Positions 1 to 5,608 of a stretch of DNA of 5,634 nucleotides are shown one piece after another. The number at the start of each line of letters is the position of its first letter. Position 1 is the stretch's first letter. The translations under genes were made by a program, and so were the position numbers. This DNA is from Verrucomicrobiota bacterium (lineage in GTDB: Bacteria; Verrucomicrobiota; Verrucomicrobiia; Opitutales; Opitutaceae), in contig JAEXPL010000159.1 in assembly GCA_023446865.1 (NCBI GenBank), positions 1 to 5,634 of the forward strand, written 5' to 3'. Below the pieces are notes generated by a model. The model was not told the DNA's origin, made no database searches, and worked only from the letters and a program-made list of their open reading frames with translations.

Positions 1-1
1 C

Positions 2-580
2 TATTCCGCCTGGGTCGCCCTGATCGCCATCGACGACGAACGATGGATCGACCTCGTTTTGGAAGCCGAGCCCGCCGCCGTCGCCGACCTGATGGAGAAG
101 ACACTCCATCGCCGCAACAACGCCAGCCTCCAGAAACAGGCCTTCCTGGCCGAGGCGCTCACCATCGTGAACTCGGCCCTGCGGTCCGAGCTGCGCCAGC
201 GCCCGTGCGACACGCTCATGCCCTACCTGTCGCGGGCCCTGTTTTTTGAGCAACACCGCCTCAAGCTGCCCCTGCCCGACAACACCCGCCCGCTCCTGCT
301 CGAAGTGGCCGGCCATACCCTCCGCTTCACCGTCGTCGAGCAGCCTTCGCCCGTCCGCCACCGTGCGTCCCATCATCTGCGGCTGCTCGAGGTGCATGCC
401 GAAGCCTACCCACCACCGAAAACCCACGACGTCGCCCTCCTGAGCCGCGGCGCGGTGCTCAACGAGCGCTACATCGAGAAACTCACCGCCTTTGCCGAGG
501 CCACTTCGGACCGGTTCTCCATCCCAGTCTATGCCCCGACTCCGCTCGCGCTACTGTTCCACCGCGAGGGTACCTGTTGA
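2..580 (+). CDS. CheX-like domain protein, 3' part of a gene truncated by the window edge
   Basis: An open frame enters at the left edge and runs 192 codons to TGA at 578-580; its true start lies outside the window. The visible protein aligns over its full length with residues 224-412 of the next gene's product, with a net gap of one residue. Shared landmarks are W4/W227, RWIDLV (14-19/237-242), FLAE (48-51/271-274), the Cys at 69/292, RG at 149-150/373-374 and FHR at 186-188/410-412. The pattern of strands, long helix (about 43-66) and strand resembles CheX/CheC-type domains, which in characterised members dephosphorylate CheY-P. The helix keeps E51, but the catalytic Asn of ExxN appears as T54. 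The last 50 residues (G150-x-x-L-N-E-x-x-I) recall the short module found before HD-GYP domains. By analogy with its neighbour, the missing N-terminus may hold a receiver domain. The reading frame is secure, the fold assignment is inference, and the biological role is unknown. No signal peptide or membrane segment is visible in this part. Confidence 0.75.
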   Translation, partial: YSAWVALIAIDDERWIDLVLEAEPAAVADLMEKTLHRRNNASLQKQAFLAEALTIVNSALRSELRQRPCDTLMPYLSRALFFEQHRLKLPLPDNTRPLLLEVAGHTLRFTVVEQPSPVRHRASHHLRLLEVHAEAYPPPKTHDVALLSRGAVLNERYIEKLTAFAEATSDRFSIPVYAPTPLALLFHREGTC

Positions 581-711
581 CGCCGGGCCGGCACACCACC
601 CCACCCGCGCGGAGTAGGGGAAATCACTCAGTTCTCCTTTGAGTTTCATCTGCCCCGACCGATAGGAGACGCTCCCGCCCCCGCTCAACGCGTCCCGCAT
701 CCACTCCCGCC
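581..711. other. Intergenic leader between the two tandem regulators
   Basis: This 131-nt stretch holds no ORF of note. A weak bulged hairpin is possible on the plus strand: GAAA (620-623) and CTCA (627-630) against TGAG (640-643) and TTTC (644-647), with GGG/CCC (617-619 and 653-656) loosely outside it. No T-tract follows, so it is a poor intrinsic terminator. TTGAGT at 639-644 with GATAGG at 661-666 is a marginal -35/-10 pair. The GGAG at 665-668 is too far (over 40 nt) from the ATG at 712 to act as its ribosome binding site. The sequence just before that ATG is pyrimidine-rich. Whether the downstream gene has its own promoter or is co-transcribed cannot be settled here. Confidence 0.4.
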
Positions 712-1974
712 ATGAAGGTCTTGATCGCCGAAGACGACCGGATCTCCCGTGAGATCTTGGACCGGGCGCTTGAGAACGCGCACTACGAGACCTTGGCCGT
801 CACCGACGGATCCGCCGCCCTCGCCTCGCTCCTCGATGCCGACGGCCCTTTGATCGCGCTGCTCGACTGGGTCATGCCCGGACTCGACGGCACCGAGGTG
901 TGTCGCCAACTCCGCTCGATCAAGCGGCCGATCCAGCCCTACATCATCATCGTGAGCTCCAAGTTCCGCACCGGTGAGATCACCGAAGGTCTCGACGCCG
1001 GGGCCGATGACTTCATCAGCAAACCCTTCGACCCCGACGAGCTTCTTGCCCGCATGCGCGTCGCCGAACGCATCGTCGGCTACCAGATCGCCTTGCAAAA
1101 ACAGCTCGAACAATACGAGTCGCTCGGCCGCCGCTACAGCCTGCTCGGCGAGATCGTCGCCCAGCAGCTCCAACCCCCGCTCGAAGCGCTCGACCTACCG
1201 GCCGACCCGATCGCGGAAGCCGAGGATGCCCCGCCCCCGCTGGCCCCGGTCGATCCACCGCCGATCTGGTTCGCCGCGGGCGAGATCCAGAATTTGGTGC
1301 CACGCGCCCTCACCGAACTCGGCCTTTCGGCCCACCCCACCGTCGCCCCGCCCGGCGAACGCGCCACCGGAGTCGCCTCGTTCACCTCGTGGGCGGGCTT
1401 TCTCGATCTCGAACACAACCGCTGGATCGACCTGGTCATCGAAATCGACGCCGGGGCCGCCCTCGTCGTCTACGAACGCGCGCTGCGCCGCAAACCGCAG
1501 AGTCCGGCCGACATCTGCGGTTTCCTTGCCGAGACCCAGGCCGTCATCGCCGCCGCGCTCAAGTCCGCGCTCTACAGCAAGGGATGCCATGTCACCGCCC
1601 CGCTGCTCACCCGCGCCGAACAACGCGACCTCTGGGATCCCGCCCTGCGCATTCCCGGCGAGAGCGAGCTCTACCGTTTCGACCTCGACGGCGTGACGCT
1701 CGATCTTGCGGTGGTCTGCTATCCGTGCGCGCCACGGCCCCGGTCACCCTGGGATCTGCGTATCCACGAGGTCGTTGCCGCCCCCTATCCCGCCGCACGC
1801 CCGGCCAACGCCCCGGCCATAGCGGATCGCGGCGAGGCACTCACCGAGCACAGCATCAGGCAGATTGCCGACTGCGCCGATCGCATGCCCCGCGAGGAGA
1901 ACGTCGCCGTCTACGAGCTCTCGCCGATCGCCCAGCGCTTCCACCGCGCCAACAGCAACGGCCGAGCGCATTGA
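712..1974 (+). CDS. Response regulator: CheY-like receiver plus CheX-like output domain
   Basis: The 420-residue protein is a cytoplasmic two-component response regulator. Residues 1-121 form a CheY-like receiver with the expected sites by CheY spacing: acidic pair E7/D8, phosphoacceptor D52 (in LLDWVMPGLDG), Ser82 in the Thr/Ser switch position, and K104 in SKPF. A helical stretch (about 122-152) and a Pro/Ala-rich linker (about 153-184) lead to a C-terminal domain (185-420) homologous to the upstream gene's product. That domain has CheX-like order: WAGFLDL and WIDLVIEID strands, helix 264-290 with E274, then paired strands around 320-336. The Asn expected three residues after E274 is Ala277, so phosphatase activity is doubtful. 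Residues 373-385 (RGEALTEHSIRQI) resemble the short module preceding HD-GYP domains. There is no DNA-binding, GGDEF or HD-GYP domain. The ATG at 712 is chosen because the receiver's first strand begins at residue 2; no SD precedes it. The partner kinase is not in the window. The receiver call is firm, and the output-domain call is moderate. Confidence 0.88.
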   Translation: MKVLIAEDDRISREILDRALENAHYETLAVTDGSAALASLLDADGPLIALLDWVMPGLDGTEVCRQLRSIKRPIQPYIIIVSSKFRTGEITEGLDAGADDFISKPFDPDELLARMRVAERIVGYQIALQKQLEQYESLGRRYSLLGEIVAQQLQPPLEALDLPADPIAEAEDAPPPLAPVDPPPIWFAAGEIQNLVPRALTELGLSAHPTVAPPGERATGVASFTSWAGFLDLEHNRWIDLVIEIDAGAALVVYERALRRKPQSPADICGFLAETQAVIAAALKSALYSKGCHVTAPLLTRAEQRDLWDPALRIPGESELYRFDLDGVTLDLAVVCYPCAPRPRSPWDLRIHEVVAAPYPAARPANAPAIADRGEALTEHSIRQIADCADRMPREENVAVYELSPIAQRFHRANSNGRAH

Positions 1975-1982
1975 GCACGCTC

Positions 1983-2054
1983 CAGTGGCTGGCGCGCCTC
2001 GTTGATCGCGAAAGCTGAGGACGGCGCGAAGCGCCGTCCCTACCCGGGCCACTG
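1983..2054. repeat. Outer inverted repeat enclosing the convergent intergenic hairpin
   Basis: CAGTGGC at 1983-1989 is the exact reverse complement of GCCACTG at 2048-2054. The two arms enclose 58 nt that include the 9-bp hairpin at 2019-2039. The whole structure fits almost exactly between the stop of the response regulator (1974) and the stop of pheT (2062). Seven matching bases could be chance in GC-rich DNA, but nesting around a perfect hairpin suggests a composite element or an extended terminator. Confidence 0.45.
2019..2043 (-). repeat. REP-like GTAG-headed palindrome, possible bidirectional terminator
   Basis: GGACGGCGC (2019-2027) and GCGCCGTCC (2031-2039) form a perfect 9-bp stem with a 3-nt loop. 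Read on the minus strand, the tetranucleotide GTAG (2043-2040) sits directly at the 5' foot of the stem, with the loop reading TTC. A GTAG/GTRG head joined to a palindrome is the known layout of REP elements mobilised by RAYT (TnpA-REP) transposases. The hairpin lies between two convergent genes, 45 nt past one stop and 23 nt past the other, so it could also stop or insulate transcription from both sides. No T-tract follows on either strand, which argues against a classic intrinsic terminator. Only one copy is present here, so family membership cannot be shown from the window. Confidence 0.6.
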
Positions 2055-2061
2055 AGCCGCC

Positions 2062-2712
2062 TTACTTCCGGATCGCGTAGGCGGCGTTCTTGGCGAGCTC
2101 GTCCTGGGCTTTCTGGAACGCGGCGTTCACTTCGTCGTCGGTGAGCGTGCGGTCGTCGGCGCGGTACACCAGCGAGAACGCAAAGCTCTTCTTCCCCTCG
2201 GGCAGACCCTTGCCCTGGTAGACGTCGAAGAGCCGCACGTTCTCCAGGCCGATCTTGCCGCCGGTCGCGGCGCGCGCGGCCTTCGCCACATCGCGGCGCA
2301 CCGTCTCGGCCGCGGCGCCGGCGTCGACCACGAGCGCGATGTCGCGCAGCGCGGCGGGGAATAGGCTGATGGACTTGAACTTCGCGCGCGGCTTCGCCTC
2401 GGCGACCTTCTCGGGCAGCACGTACAACATGCCGGCGACCACGCCGCCCGCGATGCCGAGCTTGCGCAGCATTTCCAGATTCAGGAGCCCGCAGCGGGCC
2501 TCGACGCCGTCGGTCAGTTTGCCGAACGTGGCCGAATGGCCGGGCTGCCAGCCGGCGTTGGTCGCGGCGACGGGCTCCACGCGGAGCGACTCGAGGCTCG
2601 CGCCGGCGTTGGCCGCGACCACGGCGAGGTGCCGCTTGGCGGTGTAGAAATCGCCAGGAGCGCGCTCGCGCCATTGTTTCTCATCCGAAGCCGTGGCGAT
2701 CACGAAGCCCAC
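2062..2712 (-). CDS. pheT: Phenylalanyl-tRNA synthetase beta subunit, C-terminal part downstream of an in-frame stop
   Basis: This 216-residue stretch is the continuation of pheT in exactly the same frame after the TGA at 2719-2721, and it ends with TAA at 2062-2064. Its content matches the final part of bacterial PheT. The end of the catalytic-like core comes first (W14, DFYTAK at 21-26, and WQPGHSA at 55-61, matching the family HPGRSA-type motif). The FDX-ACB (B8) domain follows at about 112-216, with the typical LFPAALRDIALVV entry (118-129), LFDVYQGKGLPEGKKS (161-176) and a terminal helix. In known PheRS structures B8 contacts the anticodon of tRNA-Phe. The GTG at 2712-2710 is the first possible start, 6 nt after the TGA, with only a GAG some 10-12 nt upstream as a ribosome signal. 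It could be made by reinitiation, by readthrough as part of full PheT, or not at all if the gene is broken. The family identity is strong; separate translation is uncertain. Confidence 0.75.
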   Translation of the reverse strand: MGFVIATASDEKQWRERAPGDFYTAKRHLAVVAANAGASLESLRVEPVAATNAGWQPGHSATFGKLTDGVEARCGLLNLEMLRKLGIAGGVVAGMLYVLPEKVAEAKPRAKFKSISLFPAALRDIALVVDAGAAAETVRRDVAKAARAATGGKIGLENVRLFDVYQGKGLPEGKKSFAFSLVYRADDRTLTDDEVNAAFQKAQDELAKNAAYAIRK

Positions 2713-2718
2713 GGAGAG

Positions 2719-2721
2719 TCA
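2719..2721 (-). other. In-frame TGA interrupting pheT (codon 602)
   Basis: On the minus strand the codons read ATC TAC GAG TGA CTC TCC GTG. TGA falls after residue E601, and the PheT homology resumes without frameshift or lost residues on the other side. The next base is C, giving UGA-C, generally regarded as a leaky termination context. The affected column lies in a weakly conserved connector between LFEVGRTF and GFVIA, so the original residue cannot be deduced. One substitution from TGC, TGG or CGA would explain it. Three intact genes in the window also end in TGA, so general reassignment of TGA is ruled out. Confidence 0.85.
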
Positions 2722-4524
2722 CTCGTAGATCTTGCCGTCCTGCTCGCGGAACGTGCGGCCGACCTCGAAGAGCTTGGTGGCGCCGGTGCGGCGGTCCTGG
2801 TTGAGGCGGAGGTTCTCGAGCAGGCCGTTGATGAGCGAGGCGCGCAGGTGCGAGTACTCCTCGGTGAACGGATTCGCGAGGCCGCGCGTCTTCGCCGCCG
2901 CCTCGGAGATCCACGCGGCGGTCTCCGGGCCGGAGCGCTGCGAGTAGTTGGCGCACTCGTGGAAGTGCTGGCCGACAAGATACGCAACCGCGGCGCGATT
3001 GAACTCGGTGATCGGGTCGTCGGCCTCGGGCAACGCGACGGCCGTCACGGGCGCAGCGGGGATCTTCTCGCAGCCGTACAGGCGGACAACCTCCTCGACG
3101 AGGTCGACCGGGCGGTCGAGATCGCCGCGCCAGCTCGGGACCTTCACGGTCCACTTCACGCCGGTGAGCCGCGTGGTGTCGGCGCGCTCCTCGATTTCGA
3201 GCTCGAGCGCCTCGAGCAGCTCGCGCATCGCGGCGTCCGGAATCTCGTAGCCGGCGCGGGCGCGGAGGAAGTCGGGCGTGGTCTCGATCTCGGTCACGGT
3301 GACCGGCTCGGCGCCGACGTTGAACAGCGGGCCGACGACCTGTCCGCCGGCGGTCTCGAGGATGAGGTCGATCGCGCGGCGCGCGGCGGGCAACACCCCT
3401 CGCGGGTCCACGCCGCGTTCGAAGCGGTACGAACTGTCGGAGGAGAGGCCGAGCTTCTTCGAGGTCCAGCGGATGCCCGTGGGCTTGAAGAACGCGCTCT
3501 CGAGCACGAGGTCGGTCGTGGTGGCATCGACCTCCGCACTCGCGCCGCCCATGATGCCGGCCACGACGAGCGGTTTCTCGGCGTCGGCGATCACGAGCAT
3601 CCGGCCGTTGAGCACGCGCGCCTTGTTGTCGAGCGTGACGAGCTTCTCGCCGTCGCCCGCGCGCCGGATGATGAGACGGTGGCCCCCGATCTTCTTCGCG
3701 TCGAAGGCGTGCAGCGGCTGGCCGGTCTCGAGCAGGACGAAGTTGGTCACGTCGACGACGTTGTTGATCGGGCGGAGGCCCACGGCCTGCAACGCCTCCT
3801 GGAGCCACGCGGGGCTCGGGCCGATCTTCACGCCGGCGATCACGTGCGCGGTGTAGTGCGGGCAATCCTCCTCGGCCGCGACGGCGACCGACTCGAGCAG
3901 CTGCGGCACGGCCGGCGCGGAGGCGGCGGGGGAGTTCGCCTTGATCTCCGGATACACGAGCGGCAGGCGGAACCAGGCGGCGAGCTCGCGCGCGAGGCCG
4001 AGATGCGAGAGGCAGTCGGGGCGGTTGGGCGTGATCTCGAGATCGAACACCACGTCGCCCGCGCCGATCGCCTCGTGGATCGGGGTGCCGAGCACCGGGT
4101 TGTTCGGGAGCACGAGCAGGCCGCCGGCGTCCTCGCCGAGGCCGAGCTCGCGGGCCGAGCACATCATGCCGTTGGATTCGACGCCGCGGATCTTGGAGAC
4201 CTTGATCTTGAAGTCGCCCGGCATCACGGCGCCGGGGAGCGCGACGGGCACGCGGTGGCCGGCGTCGCAGTTGGGCGCGCCGCAGACGATCTGGATCGGC
4301 GCGGCCTCGGGCGCGACGCGCACGGTGCAGACGGAGAGTTTGTCGGCGCCCGGATGCTTGTCGCGCGTGACGATCTCGCCGACGACGACCTGCGCGATCG
4401 GCGCCAGGCCGGTGCGGTGGACGCCCTCGACCTCGAAGCCGATCATGGTCAGGGCGTGGGAGATTTCGTCGACCGGGCGGTCGAGCGCGACATAGCGGCG
4501 GAGCCAGTTGAGCGAGAGTTTCAT
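2719..4524 (-). CDS. pheT: Phenylalanyl-tRNA synthetase beta subunit, N-terminal 601 residues (premature stop)
   Basis: PheT is the beta subunit of the cytoplasmic alpha2beta2 enzyme that attaches Phe to tRNA-Phe; beta binds tRNA and edits Tyr-tRNA-Phe. Visible domains are the N-terminal start MKLSLNWLRRYV; the EMAP/OB-fold tRNA-binding domain (about 40-150, with HPGADKLSVCTV at 57-68, VCGAPN at 80-85 and SNGMMCS at 117-123); the DLEITPNRPDCLSHLG segment (161-176); the B3/4 editing domain (about 215-385, with NNVVDVTNFVLLETGQPLHAFD at 254-275 including H272, GIMGG at 323-327 and ESAFF at 342-346); B5 (about 412-487, with the acidic RGDLDRPVDLVEEVVRLYG run); and the start of the catalytic-like core (NPFTEEYSHLRASLINGLL at 551-569, LFEVGRTF at 585-592). 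It stops at residue 601, whereas family members run about 800. The remainder follows in frame at 2712-2062. It begins 43 nt after the pheS stop, consistent with a pheST operon. No SD precedes the ATG (upstream GCTGTTCCC). Without B8, the truncated product would lack its anticodon contact. Confidence 0.92.
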   Translation of the reverse strand: MKLSLNWLRRYVALDRPVDEISHALTMIGFEVEGVHRTGLAPIAQVVVGEIVTRDKHPGADKLSVCTVRVAPEAAPIQIVCGAPNCDAGHRVPVALPGAVMPGDFKIKVSKIRGVESNGMMCSARELGLGEDAGGLLVLPNNPVLGTPIHEAIGAGDVVFDLEITPNRPDCLSHLGLARELAAWFRLPLVYPEIKANSPAASAPAVPQLLESVAVAAEEDCPHYTAHVIAGVKIGPSPAWLQEALQAVGLRPINNVVDVTNFVLLETGQPLHAFDAKKIGGHRLIIRRAGDGEKLVTLDNKARVLNGRMLVIADAEKPLVVAGIMGGASAEVDATTTDLVLESAFFKPTGIRWTSKKLGLSSDSSYRFERGVDPRGVLPAARRAIDLILETAGGQVVGPLFNVGAEPVTVTEIETTPDFLRARAGYEIPDAAMRELLEALELEIEERADTTRLTGVKWTVKVPSWRGDLDRPVDLVEEVVRLYGCEKIPAAPVTAVALPEADDPITEFNRAAVAYLVGQHFHECANYSQRSGPETAAWISEAAAKTRGLANPFTEEYSHLRASLINGLLENLRLNQDRRTGATKLFEVGRTFREQDGKIYE

Positions 4525-4567
4525 GGGAACAGCGCGTGTTGGGTGTTCGGTTTGCGGGTGCGGTCGC
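4525..4567 (-). other. pheS-pheT spacer without Shine-Dalgarno
   Basis: These 43 nt separate the pheS TGA (4570-4568) from the pheT ATG (4524). On the minus strand the spacer is rich in CA (segments such as CCGAACACCCAACACG), with little self-complementarity and no purine-rich AGGAG-type element before the start. An unstructured, SD-free leader fits initiation by accessibility or by translational coupling to pheS. No promoter or terminator is evident, supporting a single pheST transcript. Confidence 0.5.
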
Positions 4568-5608
4568 TCAGGCGAACTGGCGGAGGAAACGGGCGTCGTT
4601 CTGGTAGAAGTAGCGGATGTCGTCGACGCCGTAGAGCATCATCGCGATGCGCTCGATGCCCATGCCGAAGGCGTAGCCGGTCCACTCGTGCGGGTCGTAG
4701 CCGACGGATTCGAACACGGCCGGGTCGACCATGCCGCAGCCCATGATCTCAACCCACTCCTTGCCGATCTTGCCGAGGTGCTTGGCCGAGAGGTCGACCT
4801 CGAAGCTCGGCTCGGTGTAGCCGAAGTAGTGCGGGCGGAAGCGGGTCTTGATGTCCTTGCCGAGCAACGACTGGAAGAGGTAGTCGAGGATCGCCTTCAG
4901 GTCCTTCACGGTGACGTTGCGGTCGACGTAGAGGCCCTCGAGCTGGTGGAAGTTGGCGGAGTGCGTGGCGTCGATCGTGTCGCGGCGGAAGACGCGGCCG
5001 GGCGAGATGATGCGCACCGGCGGCTTCTGCTTGAGCATCGTGCGGATCTGCACCGACGAGGTGTGCGTACGCAGGAGGTAGCGCTCCTTCGTGCGCTGCG
5101 AGACGTTGGCCACGAGCGCGTTCTCCGGCAGGTAGAACGTGTCCTGGAGATCGCGCGCCGGGTGGTCGGCGGGCGTGTTGAGCGCGTCGAAACAGAACCA
5201 CTCGGTCTCGACCTCGGGCCCCTCGACGACGGCGAAGCCCGCCTTGCGGAAGATGCGGCAGAGTTCCTCGCGCACGAGCGTGAGCGGGTGCGTGGTGCCG
5301 GGACCGGAGTCGGGCGAAGGCAGCGTCGGGTCGACGGCGGGCCCGAGCTGCGCGGCGATCTCGGCCTGTTCGATGCGAACGAGCGCGGCGTCGAGGAAAC
5401 CCTGCAGCTCGCCCTTCGCCTGGTTGATCAGCTTGCCGAGGATCGGCTTCTGCTCCTTCGGCGCGGCGCCGAGCTGCTTCATCATCGCGGTGAGCTCGCC
5501 GTTGGGGCCGACAAAACGGGCCTTGGCGGCTTCGAACTCGGGACGGGCGCTGAGCGCGGCCAGTTCACCGCGGGCTTTCTCGACGAGGGCTTGGAGAGCG
5601 GCTTGCAT
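4568..5608 (-). CDS. pheS: Phenylalanyl-tRNA synthetase alpha subunit
   Basis: This is a complete 346-residue PheS, close to the usual 330-350. It is the catalytic subunit: it activates Phe with ATP and transfers it to tRNA-Phe. Residues 1-85 form the N-terminal helical (coiled-coil) tRNA-binding arm, including GPNGELT at 34-40. The class II synthetase core follows: motif 1 region GPEVETEWFCFDALN (130-144) with the family NTPADHPARD (144-153), HTSSVQIR (182-189), motif 2 SPGRVFRRDTIDATH (202-216) and FHQLEGL (220-226), the Phe-pocket segment TEPSFEV (265-271), MGCGMVDP (289-296), and motif 3 GYAFGMGIER (311-320) with its Arg320. Ala313 corresponds by position to E. coli Ala294, the gatekeeper of the amino-acid pocket, so normal Phe specificity is expected. 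The start is fixed by family length and N-terminal sequence. Nothing looks broken, in contrast to the partner pheT. It is presumably the first of the two genes in a pheST operon, but what lies upstream is out of view. Confidence 0.97.
   Translation of the reverse strand: MQAALQALVEKARGELAALSARPEFEAAKARFVGPNGELTAMMKQLGAAPKEQKPILGKLINQAKGELQGFLDAALVRIEQAEIAAQLGPAVDPTLPSPDSGPGTTHPLTLVREELCRIFRKAGFAVVEGPEVETEWFCFDALNTPADHPARDLQDTFYLPENALVANVSQRTKERYLLRTHTSSVQIRTMLKQKPPVRIISPGRVFRRDTIDATHSANFHQLEGLYVDRNVTVKDLKAILDYLFQSLLGKDIKTRFRPHYFGYTEPSFEVDLSAKHLGKIGKEWVEIMGCGMVDPAVFESVGYDPHEWTGYAFGMGIERIAMMLYGVDDIRYFYQNDARFLRQFA

Noticed and set aside
582..592. GCCGG-G-CCGGC palindrome just after the first stop as a terminator
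   Set aside because: With a realistic loop only three base pairs remain and no T-tract follows; such palindromes are frequent by chance in GC-rich DNA.
639..666. TTGAGT / GATAGG as a sigma-70-type promoter
   Set aside because: Only 4 of 6 and 3 of 6 consensus matches, with no extra support; noted in the intergenic entry but not called as a promoter.
661..670. GATAGGAGAC as a ribosome binding site for the response regulator
   Set aside because: The GGAG lies more than 40 nt from the ATG at 712, and no start codon sits at a suitable distance downstream of it.
2719..2721. TGA reassigned to Trp or Gly genome-wide, as in alternative genetic codes
   Set aside because: The paralogue at 2-580, the response regulator and pheS all terminate at TGA at the expected protein ends, and the high GC content does not fit the low-GC code-4 lineages.
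2681..4162. A 493-codon minus-strand frame within pheT, out of frame with it
   Set aside because: It is extremely Arg/Ala/Pro-rich with no domain, overlaps the true pheT frame, and is explained by GC composition.
2536..4746. A 736-codon plus-strand open frame antisense to pheT
   Set aside because: The opposite strand encodes clear PheT with all family motifs. The antisense translation is a low-complexity Arg/Ala/Gly/Asp/Glu-rich product typical of GC-rich shadow frames.
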